64,000 nt of DNA from Shimia sp965227725 (GCF_965227725.1 NZ_CBDDGH010000006.1:124001-188000); one strand, 5' to 3'. Positions 26,308 through 35,210 are shown, counted from the stretch's first letter. Notes: generated by a model from the letters alone, not told the origin. Numbers and translations: made by a program.

Positions 26308-27534
26308 TCACTCCGCGGCAAGGGTGTTTGGGGTCAGGTGGCTGGCCAGTTTGGCGCAGTACCATTCAACAAACTGCAGCACGCCGGATTCCTGCGTGGG
26401 AGAGTAGGGGCCGGGCACATAGGCTGGGCTGTTGATGCCCTGCTGGTTGTCCTCGACCACGCGGCGGTCTTCATCGTTGGTGGCCATCCAAACTTCGGTC
26501 AGGCGCTTGAGATCATAATCCCGGCCTTCCACCGCGTCTTTGTGTACCAGCCATTTGGTGGTCACTTCGGTCTCTGTGGGGCTGATCGGGGTGACGCGGA
26601 AGACGATGGAATGGTCCGCGAGGAAGTGGTTCCAGGTTGTCGGGTAGTGGAACTGCAGCAAGGCACCAGCATCGGAAAACGGCACGCGGCCCAGCCATGG
26701 ACGCACGGCGGTTTTGCCATCCATCGTATAGCTTTCCGCGCCTTCTTTGAGCGGCATGCGCGCCACGCGGTATTGGCCCTCTTCGCTGAGGTGGAAGTTG
26801 GAGGGCAGGCCAGCGGCTTCGCAGCGGTCAAAATGGGCTTGCAGGTGGTCAGGTGTTTCGCCGCCTTCGCCAATGCCGGTCACGCTGGGATCATCGGGGT
26901 AGGTGCGGCACAGGGCCGGGTGGTTGCCGCCACAGTGGTAACATTCGCGGTTGTTTTCCCAGACCAGCTTCCAGTTGCCGTTTTCGACAATGGAGCTTTC
27001 GAACGCCACTTTGGCATTGCCCAGATCATGGGCCTCCAGATAGGGGCGCACGGTTTCGGCGAAGGGCGCGAAATCAGGGGCTTCGTCTGCCAGACAGATG
27101 TAGACGAGACCGGCGAGTTCCTGACAATGTACGGTTTTCAGGCCATGTTGCTTGGGGTCAAAATCCGGCCCCATGTCACGCGCCCAAAGGAGCGAGCCGT
27201 CCAGCTCGTAGGTCCACTGGTGGTAGGGGCAGACCAGCTTGGGCGCATGGCCCTTGGCGGCTTTGCAGATCACCGAGCCGCGATGGCGGCAGGTGTTGTG
27301 AAAGGCGCGGATCTGATTGTCGGCACCGCGCACAATGATGACGCGGTAAGCCCCGACATTGTAGGTGACGTAGCTGCCTGCTTTCTCCAATTCGCAGGAC
27401 GGAATGGCAAACAGCCACTCGCGATAGTGGATGGCATCAAGGTCGGTCTGAAAGATCTCGGGATCTGTATAGAAGGCTTGCTCTAGAGCATGACCCGGAT
27501 TTCGACGCGCCAATAGGGTGTGAATGTTATTCAA
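26308..27534 (-). CDS. gbcA: Rieske non-haem iron oxygenase, GbcA-like (glycine betaine demethylase alpha subunit)
   Basis: A 408-residue oxygenase. The Rieske cluster ligands are Cys82-x-His84 and Cys102-x2-His105; the mononuclear iron site segment is NNRECYHCGGNHP. The overall layout matches the GbcA/stachydrine demethylase branch, which removes methyl groups from quaternary amines as formaldehyde. I chose the TTG at 27534 because AGGAG sits about 8 bp upstream and the protein then begins NNIHTLLARR like the family; the frame stays open further upstream but reads into riboswitch sequence. Its untranslated leader carries a cobalamin riboswitch, an unexpected regulator for this enzyme. Confidence 0.7.
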   Translation of the reverse strand: MNNIHTLLARRNPGHALEQAFYTDPEIFQTDLDAIHYREWLFAIPSCELEKAGSYVTYNVGAYRVIIVRGADNQIRAFHNTCRHRGSVICKAAKGHAPKLVCPYHQWTYELDGSLLWARDMGPDFDPKQHGLKTVHCQELAGLVYICLADEAPDFAPFAETVRPYLEAHDLGNAKVAFESSIVENGNWKLVWENNRECYHCGGNHPALCRTYPDDPSVTGIGEGGETPDHLQAHFDRCEAAGLPSNFHLSEEGQYRVARMPLKEGAESYTMDGKTAVRPWLGRVPFSDAGALLQFHYPTTWNHFLADHSIVFRVTPISPTETEVTTKWLVHKDAVEGRDYDLKRLTEVWMATNDEDRRVVEDNQQGINSPAYVPGPYSPTQESGVLQFVEWYCAKLASHLTPNTLAAE

Positions 27535-27657
27535 ATCTGGCTCTCCTGCCGCACCCCGCGGCCTTGCTTGGGGCAGATGGCACAGAGGCTTGCGCAGGCG
27601 GGATGAGGATCGCGCCCTGACAGAAGCCTCCACCGCCACCCGCGGTTTGACGTTTGC

Positions 27658-27832
27658 AAGGCTGGTTTCCGGACTTCGAAGCGGCTTTCACCTGGTTTTG
27701 GCACCTTCCCGGGATCCTCCTCCCAGTGGTCGTTTGCCTAACCTCACCTTCGTTACCGTTGCGGGGGCAGTGCCGGTATTTCACCGGCTTCCCAATTCTC
27801 CATTGCCGGACAAACCGGCAACAGCACCTCAC
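27658..27832 (-). ncRNA. Cobalamin riboswitch upstream of the gbcAB-like pair
   Basis: Read on the minus strand: GGGAAGCCGGTGAAATACCG, CACTGCCCCCGCAACGGTAA, CCACTGGGA (27721-27729) and a B12 box GTCCGGAAACCAGCC (about 27660-27675). All core elements are present in order and spacing, only the box being slightly divergent. The leader between it and the TTG start has a possible stem, GAGGCTT with AAGCCTC, and CTGCC that could mask the ribosome site GGCAGGAG. Confidence 0.9.
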
Positions 27833-27978
27833 GCCCGCAAGATATTTTGAAGTCGGATTGCCTCTAAAATTTTTGCGACCTTTCCGGTTGCAAAACAGAC
27901 ATTGGTTCGATCAGGGGTGAATTTTCGAAAGAAGCCGTGGGATTTTCTGAAAAAATGATGCGCAGGATGGGCGGGTTT

Positions 27979-28006
27979 CGGCCAAAAGATGCGCATCTGG
28001 GCCTTT
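27979..28006 (-). terminator. Possible terminator of the NicO operon
   Basis: AGATGCGCATCT (27987-27998) is a perfect 12-bp palindrome within a longer GGCC-flanked stem; on the minus strand it is followed by TTTGG. It separates the upstream zinc-type operon from the riboswitch leader. Confidence 0.4.
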
Positions 28007-28022
28007 GCGGGGCGTAGGGGCT

Positions 28023-28925
28023 TTAGAATGTGAAGCCGAGCAGGCCGAGGCTGAAGATCAGGATCATCAGGCCGGTCAACATCTGCAGCGCAGGCAGCAT
28101 GGTGGCCACGCCGTGCAGGGAGCCCGATGACATCACAGCCAAGCGCCGGGCGGCAGTGCTTGAGACCGCCACAAGACTTGTCAGGGCGGCGGTGCCCAGC
28201 CCCATAACCACAACGGCCAAAGCGCCGGCGGTTTTGATGTCCATTTGCCACGCGATGACCAGCAGGAAAACGGCGCCCGTGCAGGGCCGGATGGCAATGC
28301 TGAGGATCAGCGCGATGGCCTCTCTGAAAGATGTGAGGCGGGCGGCTTCCTCAGCCGTGGGGCCATGGGTGTGACCGCAGCCGCAGTCATCATGAGCGTG
28401 GTCATGGGAGTGTTCATGGTGGTGGCTATGCTTGGCTGTGCTTTTGGGAAGGGCGCGCGCACCCCGCCAGATGATCGCGAGTCCCACACAGGAAATGGCG
28501 AGATAGCTGGCCGGGGCCAGAATGTCCTCGGTCCACCCCGTCATCTGTTGCGCGCTGGCCTGCACAATGGAGAAGCCGCCATAGACCAGGATGATCGCCC
28601 AAAGCGCTTGTGCGAGGCTGGAGGCCACGGCGAGTGACAGCAGGCGCGTGGCGGAGACTTCGGTACCGAGCCCCACACCGCCAACGAGATATTTGCCGTG
28701 CCCCGGCCCCAGCGCATGCACAAAGCCATAAGCCGCGGTCGCGCTGAGAAGCGCAAAATAAGCGCCCGGCTCGCCCATTTTCAAAGCACGGACTGTTCCG
28801 GCCATCTGGTTTTGAAATCCACGCTGCGCCTCAACCGCCCAAGCGGTGACCGATGAGAAGTCCACCAGCCAGAAGACCGCAAGCGCCAGAGCTGCGATCA
28901 CGCAGAAAGACAGTATCACGCGCAT
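28023..28925 (-). CDS. NicO/RcnA-type divalent metal transporter
   Basis: A 300-residue membrane protein with six or more hydrophobic segments and GPGHGKYLVGG, the HupE/NicO signature. A histidine-rich cytoplasmic loop (HSHHHEHSHDHAHDD, followed by CGCGHTHG) is typical of nickel/cobalt exporters of the RcnA group. SIAIRPCTGAVF is the second family motif. Its start overlaps the DUF1007 gene by 10 bp. Direction of transport and metal cannot be read. Because the operon leader has a Zur-like box, handling of zinc or of metals that compete with zinc is inferred. Confidence 0.8.
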   Translation of the reverse strand: MRVILSFCVIAALALAVFWLVDFSSVTAWAVEAQRGFQNQMAGTVRALKMGEPGAYFALLSATAAYGFVHALGPGHGKYLVGGVGLGTEVSATRLLSLAVASSLAQALWAIILVYGGFSIVQASAQQMTGWTEDILAPASYLAISCVGLAIIWRGARALPKSTAKHSHHHEHSHDHAHDDCGCGHTHGPTAEEAARLTSFREAIALILSIAIRPCTGAVFLLVIAWQMDIKTAGALAVVVMGLGTAALTSLVAVSSTAARRLAVMSSGSLHGVATMLPALQMLTGLMILIFSLGLLGFTF

Positions 28926-29605
28926 ATGAGGATGATCCTATCGGCAAATTCCTTGCCTACATTGGGGATGCTTGGGGTCTCTTCCCGGCTGAGCAGCGCC
29001 AATGAGGCTTGCAGGCTGTTGTTCTTTAGCGCGGGGTTGAAGGGGATCACCTCTGCGCGGCACCCTTCTGCGGGGCCCAAAAGTTCGGGTGTGTCGGTGA
29101 TGGAGAATGCAAAGAAATATGTGGACTCATAAAAAGCGACCTCTGCCGGGGAAGCGCCCAGCGGGAGCGCCGTTTTGAGGTCGCGTGTGAAGGTGAGCTG
29201 CAAGCGCCCGTCAATTAGCTGTGCATCGAGATCTTTGGGCCAATCGAGAGAAACACGTTCGCCATGCACTGACAAATGGGCGGAGCCGTTGAAATCCAGA
29301 GGCCAATTGCTTCTGATGCGGATGAGTTCTTGTCGGTCCGCTTCATCCAAAGAGCCTTCGGCGTTGAGAGACATGTCGTAGGAGGACAGTATGTAGAGCG
29401 TCTCAAAGGCATCGTAGAGCCAGGTGACGTTGAGGGCAGTCAGGCGGTTTTCCGCGTCAAACACGAAATCCACGCCGCCGTCGACAAAGACATGCGGATG
29501 CGCCTTGGCTTGCGGGCTGAACCCGAAGAGCAGGCAGCAGAGTGCCGTGACCAGAACATTGTGTCGAAGCGCAGTGAAGGCGCGTCGCGAAGGAAGATGT
29601 CTCAA
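28916..29605 (-). CDS. DUF1007 family periplasmic protein
   Basis: A 229-residue secreted protein. A signal peptide of about 35 residues ends ...PQAKA, and the mature protein begins HPHVFVD, the DUF1007 hallmark. The amino-terminal histidines could bind a metal. DUF1007 genes commonly sit beside NicO-type transporters, as here, where the two overlap, so it probably hands metal to or from that transporter at the periplasmic face. The biochemical role is not established. Confidence 0.8.
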   Translation of the reverse strand: MRHLPSRRAFTALRHNVLVTALCCLLFGFSPQAKAHPHVFVDGGVDFVFDAENRLTALNVTWLYDAFETLYILSSYDMSLNAEGSLDEADRQELIRIRSNWPLDFNGSAHLSVHGERVSLDWPKDLDAQLIDGRLQLTFTRDLKTALPLGASPAEVAFYESTYFFAFSITDTPELLGPAEGCRAEVIPFNPALKNNSLQASLALLSREETPSIPNVGKEFADRIILICA

Positions 29606-29640
29606 GACGGTATCGCCTCAGTCCTTGTGGGTGCATGTGA

Positions 29641-29660
29641 TGAGAGGTCTCTGGACCTCT
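29641..29660 (-). other. Intercistronic hairpin between DUF1826 and DUF1007 genes
   Basis: AGAGGTC and GACCTCT form a 7-bp stem with a short loop in the 114-bp spacer. There is no T-run, so it more likely affects mRNA stability than termination. Confidence 0.35.
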
Positions 29661-29719
29661 TGTCGCCTAATATCTCTCAGGTTGCGACGTGATCAAAGCC
29701 TTCTTAGGGGCAAGCGTGA

Positions 29720-30355
29720 TCAAATTTCCTTTTCCAGATCAAAGACCGGGTCCAAGACCAGCACAGAGCGTGTTTCTCCGGTGCCTTCGATGGGAGGCGA
29801 ACGGTGGAGCAAACCGGATTGCGGGGTTTCCGGCCAGAGCGTGCCGCGCATGACGATGGGCGCGCCGGTGGGAACTGTGAACACCCGGTTTGGCTCTTCG
29901 CCGTTGGGAGAGATCCCATATTGCGTTCCGGTGCCGCGATAGGTGCAGACGAGGCGGGCCGTCACTGCATCTATGTGGAAACGACGGCAGGCGTTGGTGG
30001 TGATGATGTCAAAGCGTAACCGCAGATACGGGGCGTTCAGGATATTGGCAAAGACCATCGCCGTCTCTGAAGCGTCCTCGATCAGAAGCGCGCGTTCCGG
30101 ACAGTCGGGCGTTCCTGAAAGGGCACAGACCTGCAACAACGTGTCTTTCACCCGATCCGGCCGCAGGACCACCCGCGTTTTTGGCAGGTGATCAGGGGAA
30201 AGTGATCGCATCCATGTTGTCAGCTCCGGCGCCATTTGCCGCCGCCAGAGCACGGCGGCGCAGCCGGGATGGTGAATGGCAGAGAGGGCCGCCAGGTTTG
30301 GGGCTAAGCCAACACCAATCGCCGCGTCTTTCACCACTTCGCGTGAGACACTCAT
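29720..30355 (-). CDS. DUF1826 family protein
   Basis: A 211-residue cytoplasmic protein with the DUF1826 core CRRFHIDAVTARLVCTYRG. Visible within it are His127-x-Asp129 and a distal His184 followed by arginine (GLLHRSPP), spaced like the HxD...H iron triad of jelly-roll dioxygenases. Whether it binds iron or zinc is unknown. Its start overlaps the stop of the COG0523 GTPase gene by 4 bp (ATGA), so the two are translationally coupled; DUF1826 genes are known neighbours of zinc-regulated COG0523 genes. No established function. Confidence 0.75.
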   Translation of the reverse strand: MSVSREVVKDAAIGVGLAPNLAALSAIHHPGCAAVLWRRQMAPELTTWMRSLSPDHLPKTRVVLRPDRVKDTLLQVCALSGTPDCPERALLIEDASETAMVFANILNAPYLRLRFDIITTNACRRFHIDAVTARLVCTYRGTGTQYGISPNGEEPNRVFTVPTGAPIVMRGTLWPETPQSGLLHRSPPIEGTGETRSVLVLDPVFDLEKEI

Positions 30356-31563
30356 GCCACCTCCTCAACGCGGCGCCAGCCGGGGAAGGGATCCGGCATG
30401 TCCAGTGGGAGCGCCTCTGGTCCGGCTGCGATCACGGGCAGCAAGCAGCCATCAAGCTTGGCCTTAAGCGCAGGCCAGTCGATGTTTGCACCAATGAACA
30501 CCAGTTCCTGACGGCGATCACCCCATGGTTCCACCCAATGCTGTTCTAAATACGCTTGCGCGGACGCATGTTCGGGCCAGCGCTCTTTGGGCACGGTGGC
30601 CCACCAGGTGCCCATGGGTTTCACGCTGGACAGCGCGCCTGCCAGCGAGAATTCCGCAACCCATTCCGGACGGGTGGCAATCCAGAAGTGGCCTTTGGCG
30701 CGGATCACACCCGGCATTTCGCCATTGAGAACCGCGAGAATTTTCTCCGGAATGAAAGGTTGGCGGGCGCGGTACACATAGCTTGTGACGCCGTATTCTT
30801 CGGTTTCGGGCACGTGATCGGCAAAACCGTAAAGCTCTTTGGCCCACATGGGATGTTCGTGTGCTTTGTCAAAATCAAACAGGCCGGTATCGAGAATTTT
30901 CTCTGCGGCCACGTCGGAGTGGTTGGTCTCAAGGATTTCGGCATCCGCATTGAGGCTACGGATGATTTTGCGGGCGGCATCGACCTGTTCAGGCGTCGCA
31001 TCGGCCACTTTGTTCAGGATCACCACATCAGCAAATTCCATCTGATCGGTCAGCAGGTGCACCAATGTGCGCTCATCTTCCTCGCCCATGACCTCGCCGC
31101 GATCGCGTAGAAAGTCGTGGCTGGAGAAGTCTTTAAGCAGGTTGACCGCGTCCACAACGGTGACCATCGTGTCCAGCCGGGCAACGTCAGAGAGGCTTTC
31201 GCCGTATTCATCGCGAAAATCAAAGGTTGCGGCGACCGGGAGTGGTTCGGCAATGCCGGTGGACTCGATCAGCAGGTAGTCAAAGCGGCCTTCAGCAGCG
31301 AGGCGGCGCACCTCGTCGAGCAGATCATCACGTAGGGTGCAGCAGATGCAGCCGTTGGACATTTCAACCAGCGTTTCCTCGGTACGGCTAAGTTCGGTGT
31401 CGGCGCGCACGAGATCGGCGTCGATGTTCACCTCGGACATGTCGTTGACAATGACAGCCACGCGACGCCCCTCGCGATTGTTCAGAACGCGGTTGAGCAG
31501 GGTTGTCTTGCCGGCGCCCAGAAATCCGGAGAGGACGGTGACGGGAAGGCGTGTGTCGCGCAT
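30352..31563 (-). CDS. COG0523 (CobW/ZigA-like) metal-handling GTPase
   Basis: A 403-residue G3E-family GTPase. GFLGAGKTT (13-21) is the P-loop, CICC (72-75) the family metal-binding CxCC, and the C-terminal third is the CobW_C domain (KGHFWIATRP). It is of the longer, ZigA/YeiR-like kind often induced by zinc starvation, where it is thought to deliver zinc to client proteins. First gene of a four-gene minus-strand operon whose leader contains a Zur-like palindrome about 180 bp upstream. Confidence 0.85.
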   Translation of the reverse strand: MRDTRLPVTVLSGFLGAGKTTLLNRVLNNREGRRVAVIVNDMSEVNIDADLVRADTELSRTEETLVEMSNGCICCTLRDDLLDEVRRLAAEGRFDYLLIESTGIAEPLPVAATFDFRDEYGESLSDVARLDTMVTVVDAVNLLKDFSSHDFLRDRGEVMGEEDERTLVHLLTDQMEFADVVILNKVADATPEQVDAARKIIRSLNADAEILETNHSDVAAEKILDTGLFDFDKAHEHPMWAKELYGFADHVPETEEYGVTSYVYRARQPFIPEKILAVLNGEMPGVIRAKGHFWIATRPEWVAEFSLAGALSSVKPMGTWWATVPKERWPEHASAQAYLEQHWVEPWGDRRQELVFIGANIDWPALKAKLDGCLLPVIAAGPEALPLDMPDPFPGWRRVEEVA

Positions 31564-31745
31564 GAAGGGACCTCATCTGTGTTGGTGCCAGAGCTGGCGG
31601 GTGGTGACGGTTGGTTGGCCAAAAAGGGGAGGGCAATTTCAGGAAGGCATGTGAGGCGAGGCGGTTTGGACATACCGGGGCCGACGCAGGCATTTAGGGG
31701 GTCTGTATGTGCTCCGAATTTGCTGACTCTCCAGATCGCGGAGAT

Positions 31746-31768
31746 GTAACGTTATACTATAACATTGC
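31746..31768 (-). promoter_or_regulatory. Zur-type operator
   Basis: GTTATACTATAAC (31751-31763) is a perfect palindrome around C31757 and extends imperfectly to 23 bp (9 of 11 pairs match). It agrees with the alphaproteobacterial Zur box (core GTTATnnnATAAC). It lies upstream of the COG0523/DUF1826/DUF1007/NicO operon and there is no gene leading away on the other side. Confidence 0.75.
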
Positions 31769-31980
31769 GCAAGGAGCTTTTTTGACCTGGCGCGATTCTC
31801 GCGGTGACTGCGCCAGCACGCCCCGCATCAAACAAACGATGGGGCTAAGAGTTTGGTTTTTCAATTGAATTGACAGCGGGAGAGGTTCTTGCACCTCCCG
31901 GTCTCGGTGTCTTTGACACCAAGCTTGAGCGGAGGATTGCCACTTTGCATCAGTCGCATACAGGCGACAGCAGGGTAGGT

Positions 31981-32000
31981 GGCCCCTTTCGGGAGGGGCC
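31981..32000 (-). terminator. Hairpin at the end of the chemoreceptor gene
   Basis: GGCCCCT, loop TTCGGG, AGGGGCC, 26 bp beyond the chemoreceptor stop codon on the minus strand; a second stem GGTGTC/GACACC follows at 31906-31920. Neither has a T-run, so termination is likely but not certain. The rest of 31564-32025 holds the Zur box and no gene. Confidence 0.5.
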
Positions 32001-32025
32001 GCCCGATGAATTTGGTAGATGCGCC

Positions 32026-33957
32026 TTAGGCTGCGTTTGCCACCGACTGTTCTGAAGCGTTTGAGAGTGCGTCAGTTTGAAAAAAGCGCACCAATTGTTC
32101 CAAGTTGCTCACATCTGAGGCGACCATTTGAATCGCGGCGGTCGCTTCTTCGACCATGGCGGCGTTCTTTTGGGTCATGTTGTCCAGCTGGGACATACCG
32201 ACGTTGATTTCATCAAGCCCGACGGACTGCTCTGACGCGCCTTCTGCGATGCCTGAAATCAATTGCGTGATCTCGTTGACGCGGGTCGAGATGCCGTTGA
32301 TTGCTTCGCCCGCCTGGCTGACGAGGTCGACGCCATTTTCGATCTGATGCGCGCTGTCTTTGATGCGGGCATTGATCTGCAATGCGGCGTTGGCAGATTT
32401 GAGCGCCAAGGCACGCACTTCGGATGCCACAACCGCAAAGCCTCTGCCTGCCTCACCGGCACGGGCTGCTTCTACGCCCGCGTTAAGAGCCAAGAGGTTG
32501 GTCTGGAACGCAATGTCATCAATCACACCGATGATCTGAGAGATCTCATCAGAGGTGTGCTGCAGGTTGGTCATGGCCTCAACCGCATCATGGACCACTT
32601 TGCTGCTTTCCTGGGCCTGTTGTTGCGCACCGAGTGTGTTTTCCTCGACGCTGCGGGCATTGTCGGCCGTGGTGCGGACGGTTTCTGTCATCGTGGCGAG
32701 CGCGGCGGCGGTCTCTTCCAAGGTCACAGCCTGGCTTTCGGTTCGATGGGCGAGGCCTGTGGAGGCCTGATTGATTTCAGACGCGCCGTTGGAGATGGAA
32801 ATCGTGGAGTCGACAACCTGACGCACGGTTTCTGATAGCCGCTCAATGGCGTTGTTAAAGTCATGTCCGAGCTGCTGATAGCCTTCGGGAAGCTCGTGCG
32901 CGATGCGCGCAGAAAGGTCGCCTTGTGACAGTTGGGACAGTCCGGACCCGATGGCGTCCACTGCGGACTTTTGTTCGGCAAAGCGCTGCTCTGCCTCTTC
33001 TTGTTGAAGTTGCTGCTGCTGCTCAATGCGCGTGCCAAAAGCGGAGACCGCATTCAGAATGTCGCCAATTTCATCGTTGCGTGTGGCTGTATCCGCGCTC
33101 TGTTCTGCGCTCTCTTGCTGTCCGGCCTGCTCAATGCGTGCAGGGACGGCGCGAATGGGGCGAATGATCCCGAAATGAACTGACACCAGGGCGGCTGTGG
33201 CAGCGACAAAGGCTGTTATTGCCAAGGCGATGTAGGACAGGGTTTCCCGCTGTTTCTGATCCGCCTTGGCCGCTGCGATTTGCGCCTCGGTCACCTCGGA
33301 TTGCACCAGCATCAAACGGTCAGACAGGGCTGAGAACTGGATGCTGGCCTCATCGAGGCTGCGGCGCAGCGCTTTGGTTTTTAAAAGCTCTTCGAACCGA
33401 AAGTTGTTGCGAGCGGCTTGAAAATCTCCAGCGCTGGCCAGCCGGAGGGTGCGGCTGTTTGAAACGGTATAGAGCGATGCAAGGCGATCAATTTGCCCTG
33501 CGGCTCTGGTCAGATAGAGGATGTGCTTTTCCAACTGTTCGGTTGGCAAGCCCGTGCGTTCGATGGCGGAGGCAAAACCGATGATGCCTTTCAGATAGGC
33601 CCGAATTGATTTTTGCAGGTCCGCGCGTTTTGCGGCCTCGTCTTCAGGGGCGAAGCGATCAGCCGTCAGGTTGGCGCGGCGGGTGTTTTCCATCTGAACC
33701 ATGGCGCGGTTGATGTTCAGCAGAGCGTTGGTGACGTTGTTGCTGTTTTGCGTGAGCAAGCGATTGCTGTCTACGATGAGGGATTTTTGTGACAGGAGGC
33801 CTGAGGATTGCACATGGGCGTTCCAGATTGAAATCACCACGATGGCGGACAAGAGGATCATCGGCCCGATGACCCAGGCTAGAATCCGTGTGGCCAGCCG
33901 CATCTGGAACTTTCCGGTGAAGGGGCGTTTTCCGGAGGTTACATTCGAAATTTTCAT
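32026..33957 (-). CDS. Methyl-accepting chemotaxis protein
   Basis: A 643-residue chemoreceptor. One membrane segment lies near residues 25-47, then a periplasmic four-helix-type sensor (to about 235), a second membrane segment (about 240-262), HAMP, and the signalling domain whose tip DDIAFQTNLLALNAGVEAAR is canonical. The carboxyl end lacks the CheR-docking pentapeptide. It is encoded 22 bp after, and co-oriented with, a secreted repeat protein that may present or bind its ligand. Confidence 0.92.
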   Translation of the reverse strand: MKISNVTSGKRPFTGKFQMRLATRILAWVIGPMILLSAIVVISIWNAHVQSSGLLSQKSLIVDSNRLLTQNSNNVTNALLNINRAMVQMENTRRANLTADRFAPEDEAAKRADLQKSIRAYLKGIIGFASAIERTGLPTEQLEKHILYLTRAAGQIDRLASLYTVSNSRTLRLASAGDFQAARNNFRFEELLKTKALRRSLDEASIQFSALSDRLMLVQSEVTEAQIAAAKADQKQRETLSYIALAITAFVAATAALVSVHFGIIRPIRAVPARIEQAGQQESAEQSADTATRNDEIGDILNAVSAFGTRIEQQQQLQQEEAEQRFAEQKSAVDAIGSGLSQLSQGDLSARIAHELPEGYQQLGHDFNNAIERLSETVRQVVDSTISISNGASEINQASTGLAHRTESQAVTLEETAAALATMTETVRTTADNARSVEENTLGAQQQAQESSKVVHDAVEAMTNLQHTSDEISQIIGVIDDIAFQTNLLALNAGVEAARAGEAGRGFAVVASEVRALALKSANAALQINARIKDSAHQIENGVDLVSQAGEAINGISTRVNEITQLISGIAEGASEQSVGLDEINVGMSQLDNMTQKNAAMVEEATAAIQMVASDVSNLEQLVRFFQTDALSNASEQSVANAA

Positions 33958-33979
33958 ATTTCTGGTCTCCTCGGAACGC

Positions 33980-34906
33980 TTAGGTGGATGGCTTGGTGAG
34001 CGCGGCCAAGATCAGCTGTGCATGTTTGATTTCGCGGTACACATCAGACGGGGTTTTGCCGCCCTCATAAGGGGCGAAGACCACATGGGGGGCTGCGTTT
34101 GTGGCGTTCATCAGCGCCATGGTGTCAGCATAGGCGCGCGAAAGCACCACGATCACGTCATCGGGCGAGATCGGACCGGATTTGGCTGCAGGCACGGTGA
34201 CTTTGCCCGGCACGGCAAAAGCCGGATCGTTTTCGGAGAGAGACTGCAGGTCTTGAAGAAGTGACAAACCCGCATGGTAGGCTTCCGAGGGGGTGCGTCC
34301 GGATTCGGCTGCGAGATCGGATTCGTTGATGGACAGCCCTTGTTTTGCCAGAACGGCGCTTAGGGACTGGCGGATGCTCACGGCCACGCGAAAAACGTCG
34401 TTTGGCACAGTGGCAGGCACGCCAAGTGCTTTGAGCTCACCAGATACTCTGAGCAGGCTGCCGTAAACATCTTTGGGTTTCTTGCCGCTTTGGAGATCGA
34501 CGGAGATGGTGCTCTCCTCAAGTCCGTAAGTCGGGCGGAGATCTTGTGCCTCAATCAGCAGCTGGTCGACGAACTCTTTGACCTCTGCCGGAGTCACTTT
34601 GTGGACTTTGACCTGATTGAGACCGTGGGTTTCTAGCCCATTCATAAAGCGGAGCAGCTGAACTTTGCGCCACTGGTCGCGCGCCAAAAACAGCACGTGT
34701 CTTGGCATCGCGTCATCATCTGGTGTCGCCGCGGTCGCGCTCTTGGTGAAGTTTTCCTGATTCAGGACCTGAAGTTCTTGTACCAGTGCTTCGGTCACTT
34801 GGTAGACGTGATCAGGTTTGACCCCCGACGCTGTTGATGGCTGTGCAATGGCAATCAAGCCGGAAAATGCAATGCTGAATGAGAGAGTGATCTTGGTGAT
34901 GCTCAT
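33980..34906 (-). CDS. Secreted helical-repeat protein encoded with a chemoreceptor
   Basis: A 308-residue protein with a signal peptide (about 1-27, ...QPSTA). The whole mature chain consists of about eight units of some 21 residues with the pattern P-x-x-V-Y/x-x(10)-L-x-x-L, for example GVKPDHVYQ (28-36), VTPAEVKEF (104-112), GKKPKDVYG (141-149), GRTPSEAYH (203-211), ISPDDVIVV (246-254) and GKTPSDVYR (283-291). This predicts an all-helical solenoid or bundle. I recognise no family. ATG 34906 is preferred over the upstream 34954 because it gives the signal peptide and a GGAG site. The 22-bp spacing to the chemoreceptor gene suggests a periplasmic sensor partner. Confidence 0.7.
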   Translation of the reverse strand: MSITKITLSFSIAFSGLIAIAQPSTASGVKPDHVYQVTEALVQELQVLNQENFTKSATAATPDDDAMPRHVLFLARDQWRKVQLLRFMNGLETHGLNQVKVHKVTPAEVKEFVDQLLIEAQDLRPTYGLEESTISVDLQSGKKPKDVYGSLLRVSGELKALGVPATVPNDVFRVAVSIRQSLSAVLAKQGLSINESDLAAESGRTPSEAYHAGLSLLQDLQSLSENDPAFAVPGKVTVPAAKSGPISPDDVIVVLSRAYADTMALMNATNAAPHVVFAPYEGGKTPSDVYREIKHAQLILAALTKPST

Positions 34907-35210
34907 TGTGAGGCTCCATCGGTCAGTGTCGCGCGTTTGGTGTCCTAACGTCATCTGGAGAAGAAAGAGTTAAACTGGCTGCCGGGGCTGCAAATTGAAT
35001 TTGTGGCTGGGAGCCGGAGACTAAAGTGGAGTAAAATAACGGTAAAACCGAAAATTGTGTGAAAAGGACAAAGGCATTTTGCCCAGGTCTACGGCGGTGA
35101 GCAGTTGTCTCGTGGTTTGAACGTCACGTCACCAAATCGCTTCGGACCACGCCTCACTGTGCCAGATGGAGTTGACTCAATGACGCGCATCGTGGATTGC
35201 TGCACGTGAT

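Noticed and set aside
27535..27639. N-terminal extension of the GbcA-like protein by 35 residues
   Set aside because: It would be translated from the riboswitch leader, has no family similarity and the TTG at 27534 has a good ribosome site.
32263..32835. 190-codon plus-strand frame opposite the chemoreceptor
   Set aside because: Mirror of the highly conserved signalling domain; no independent support.
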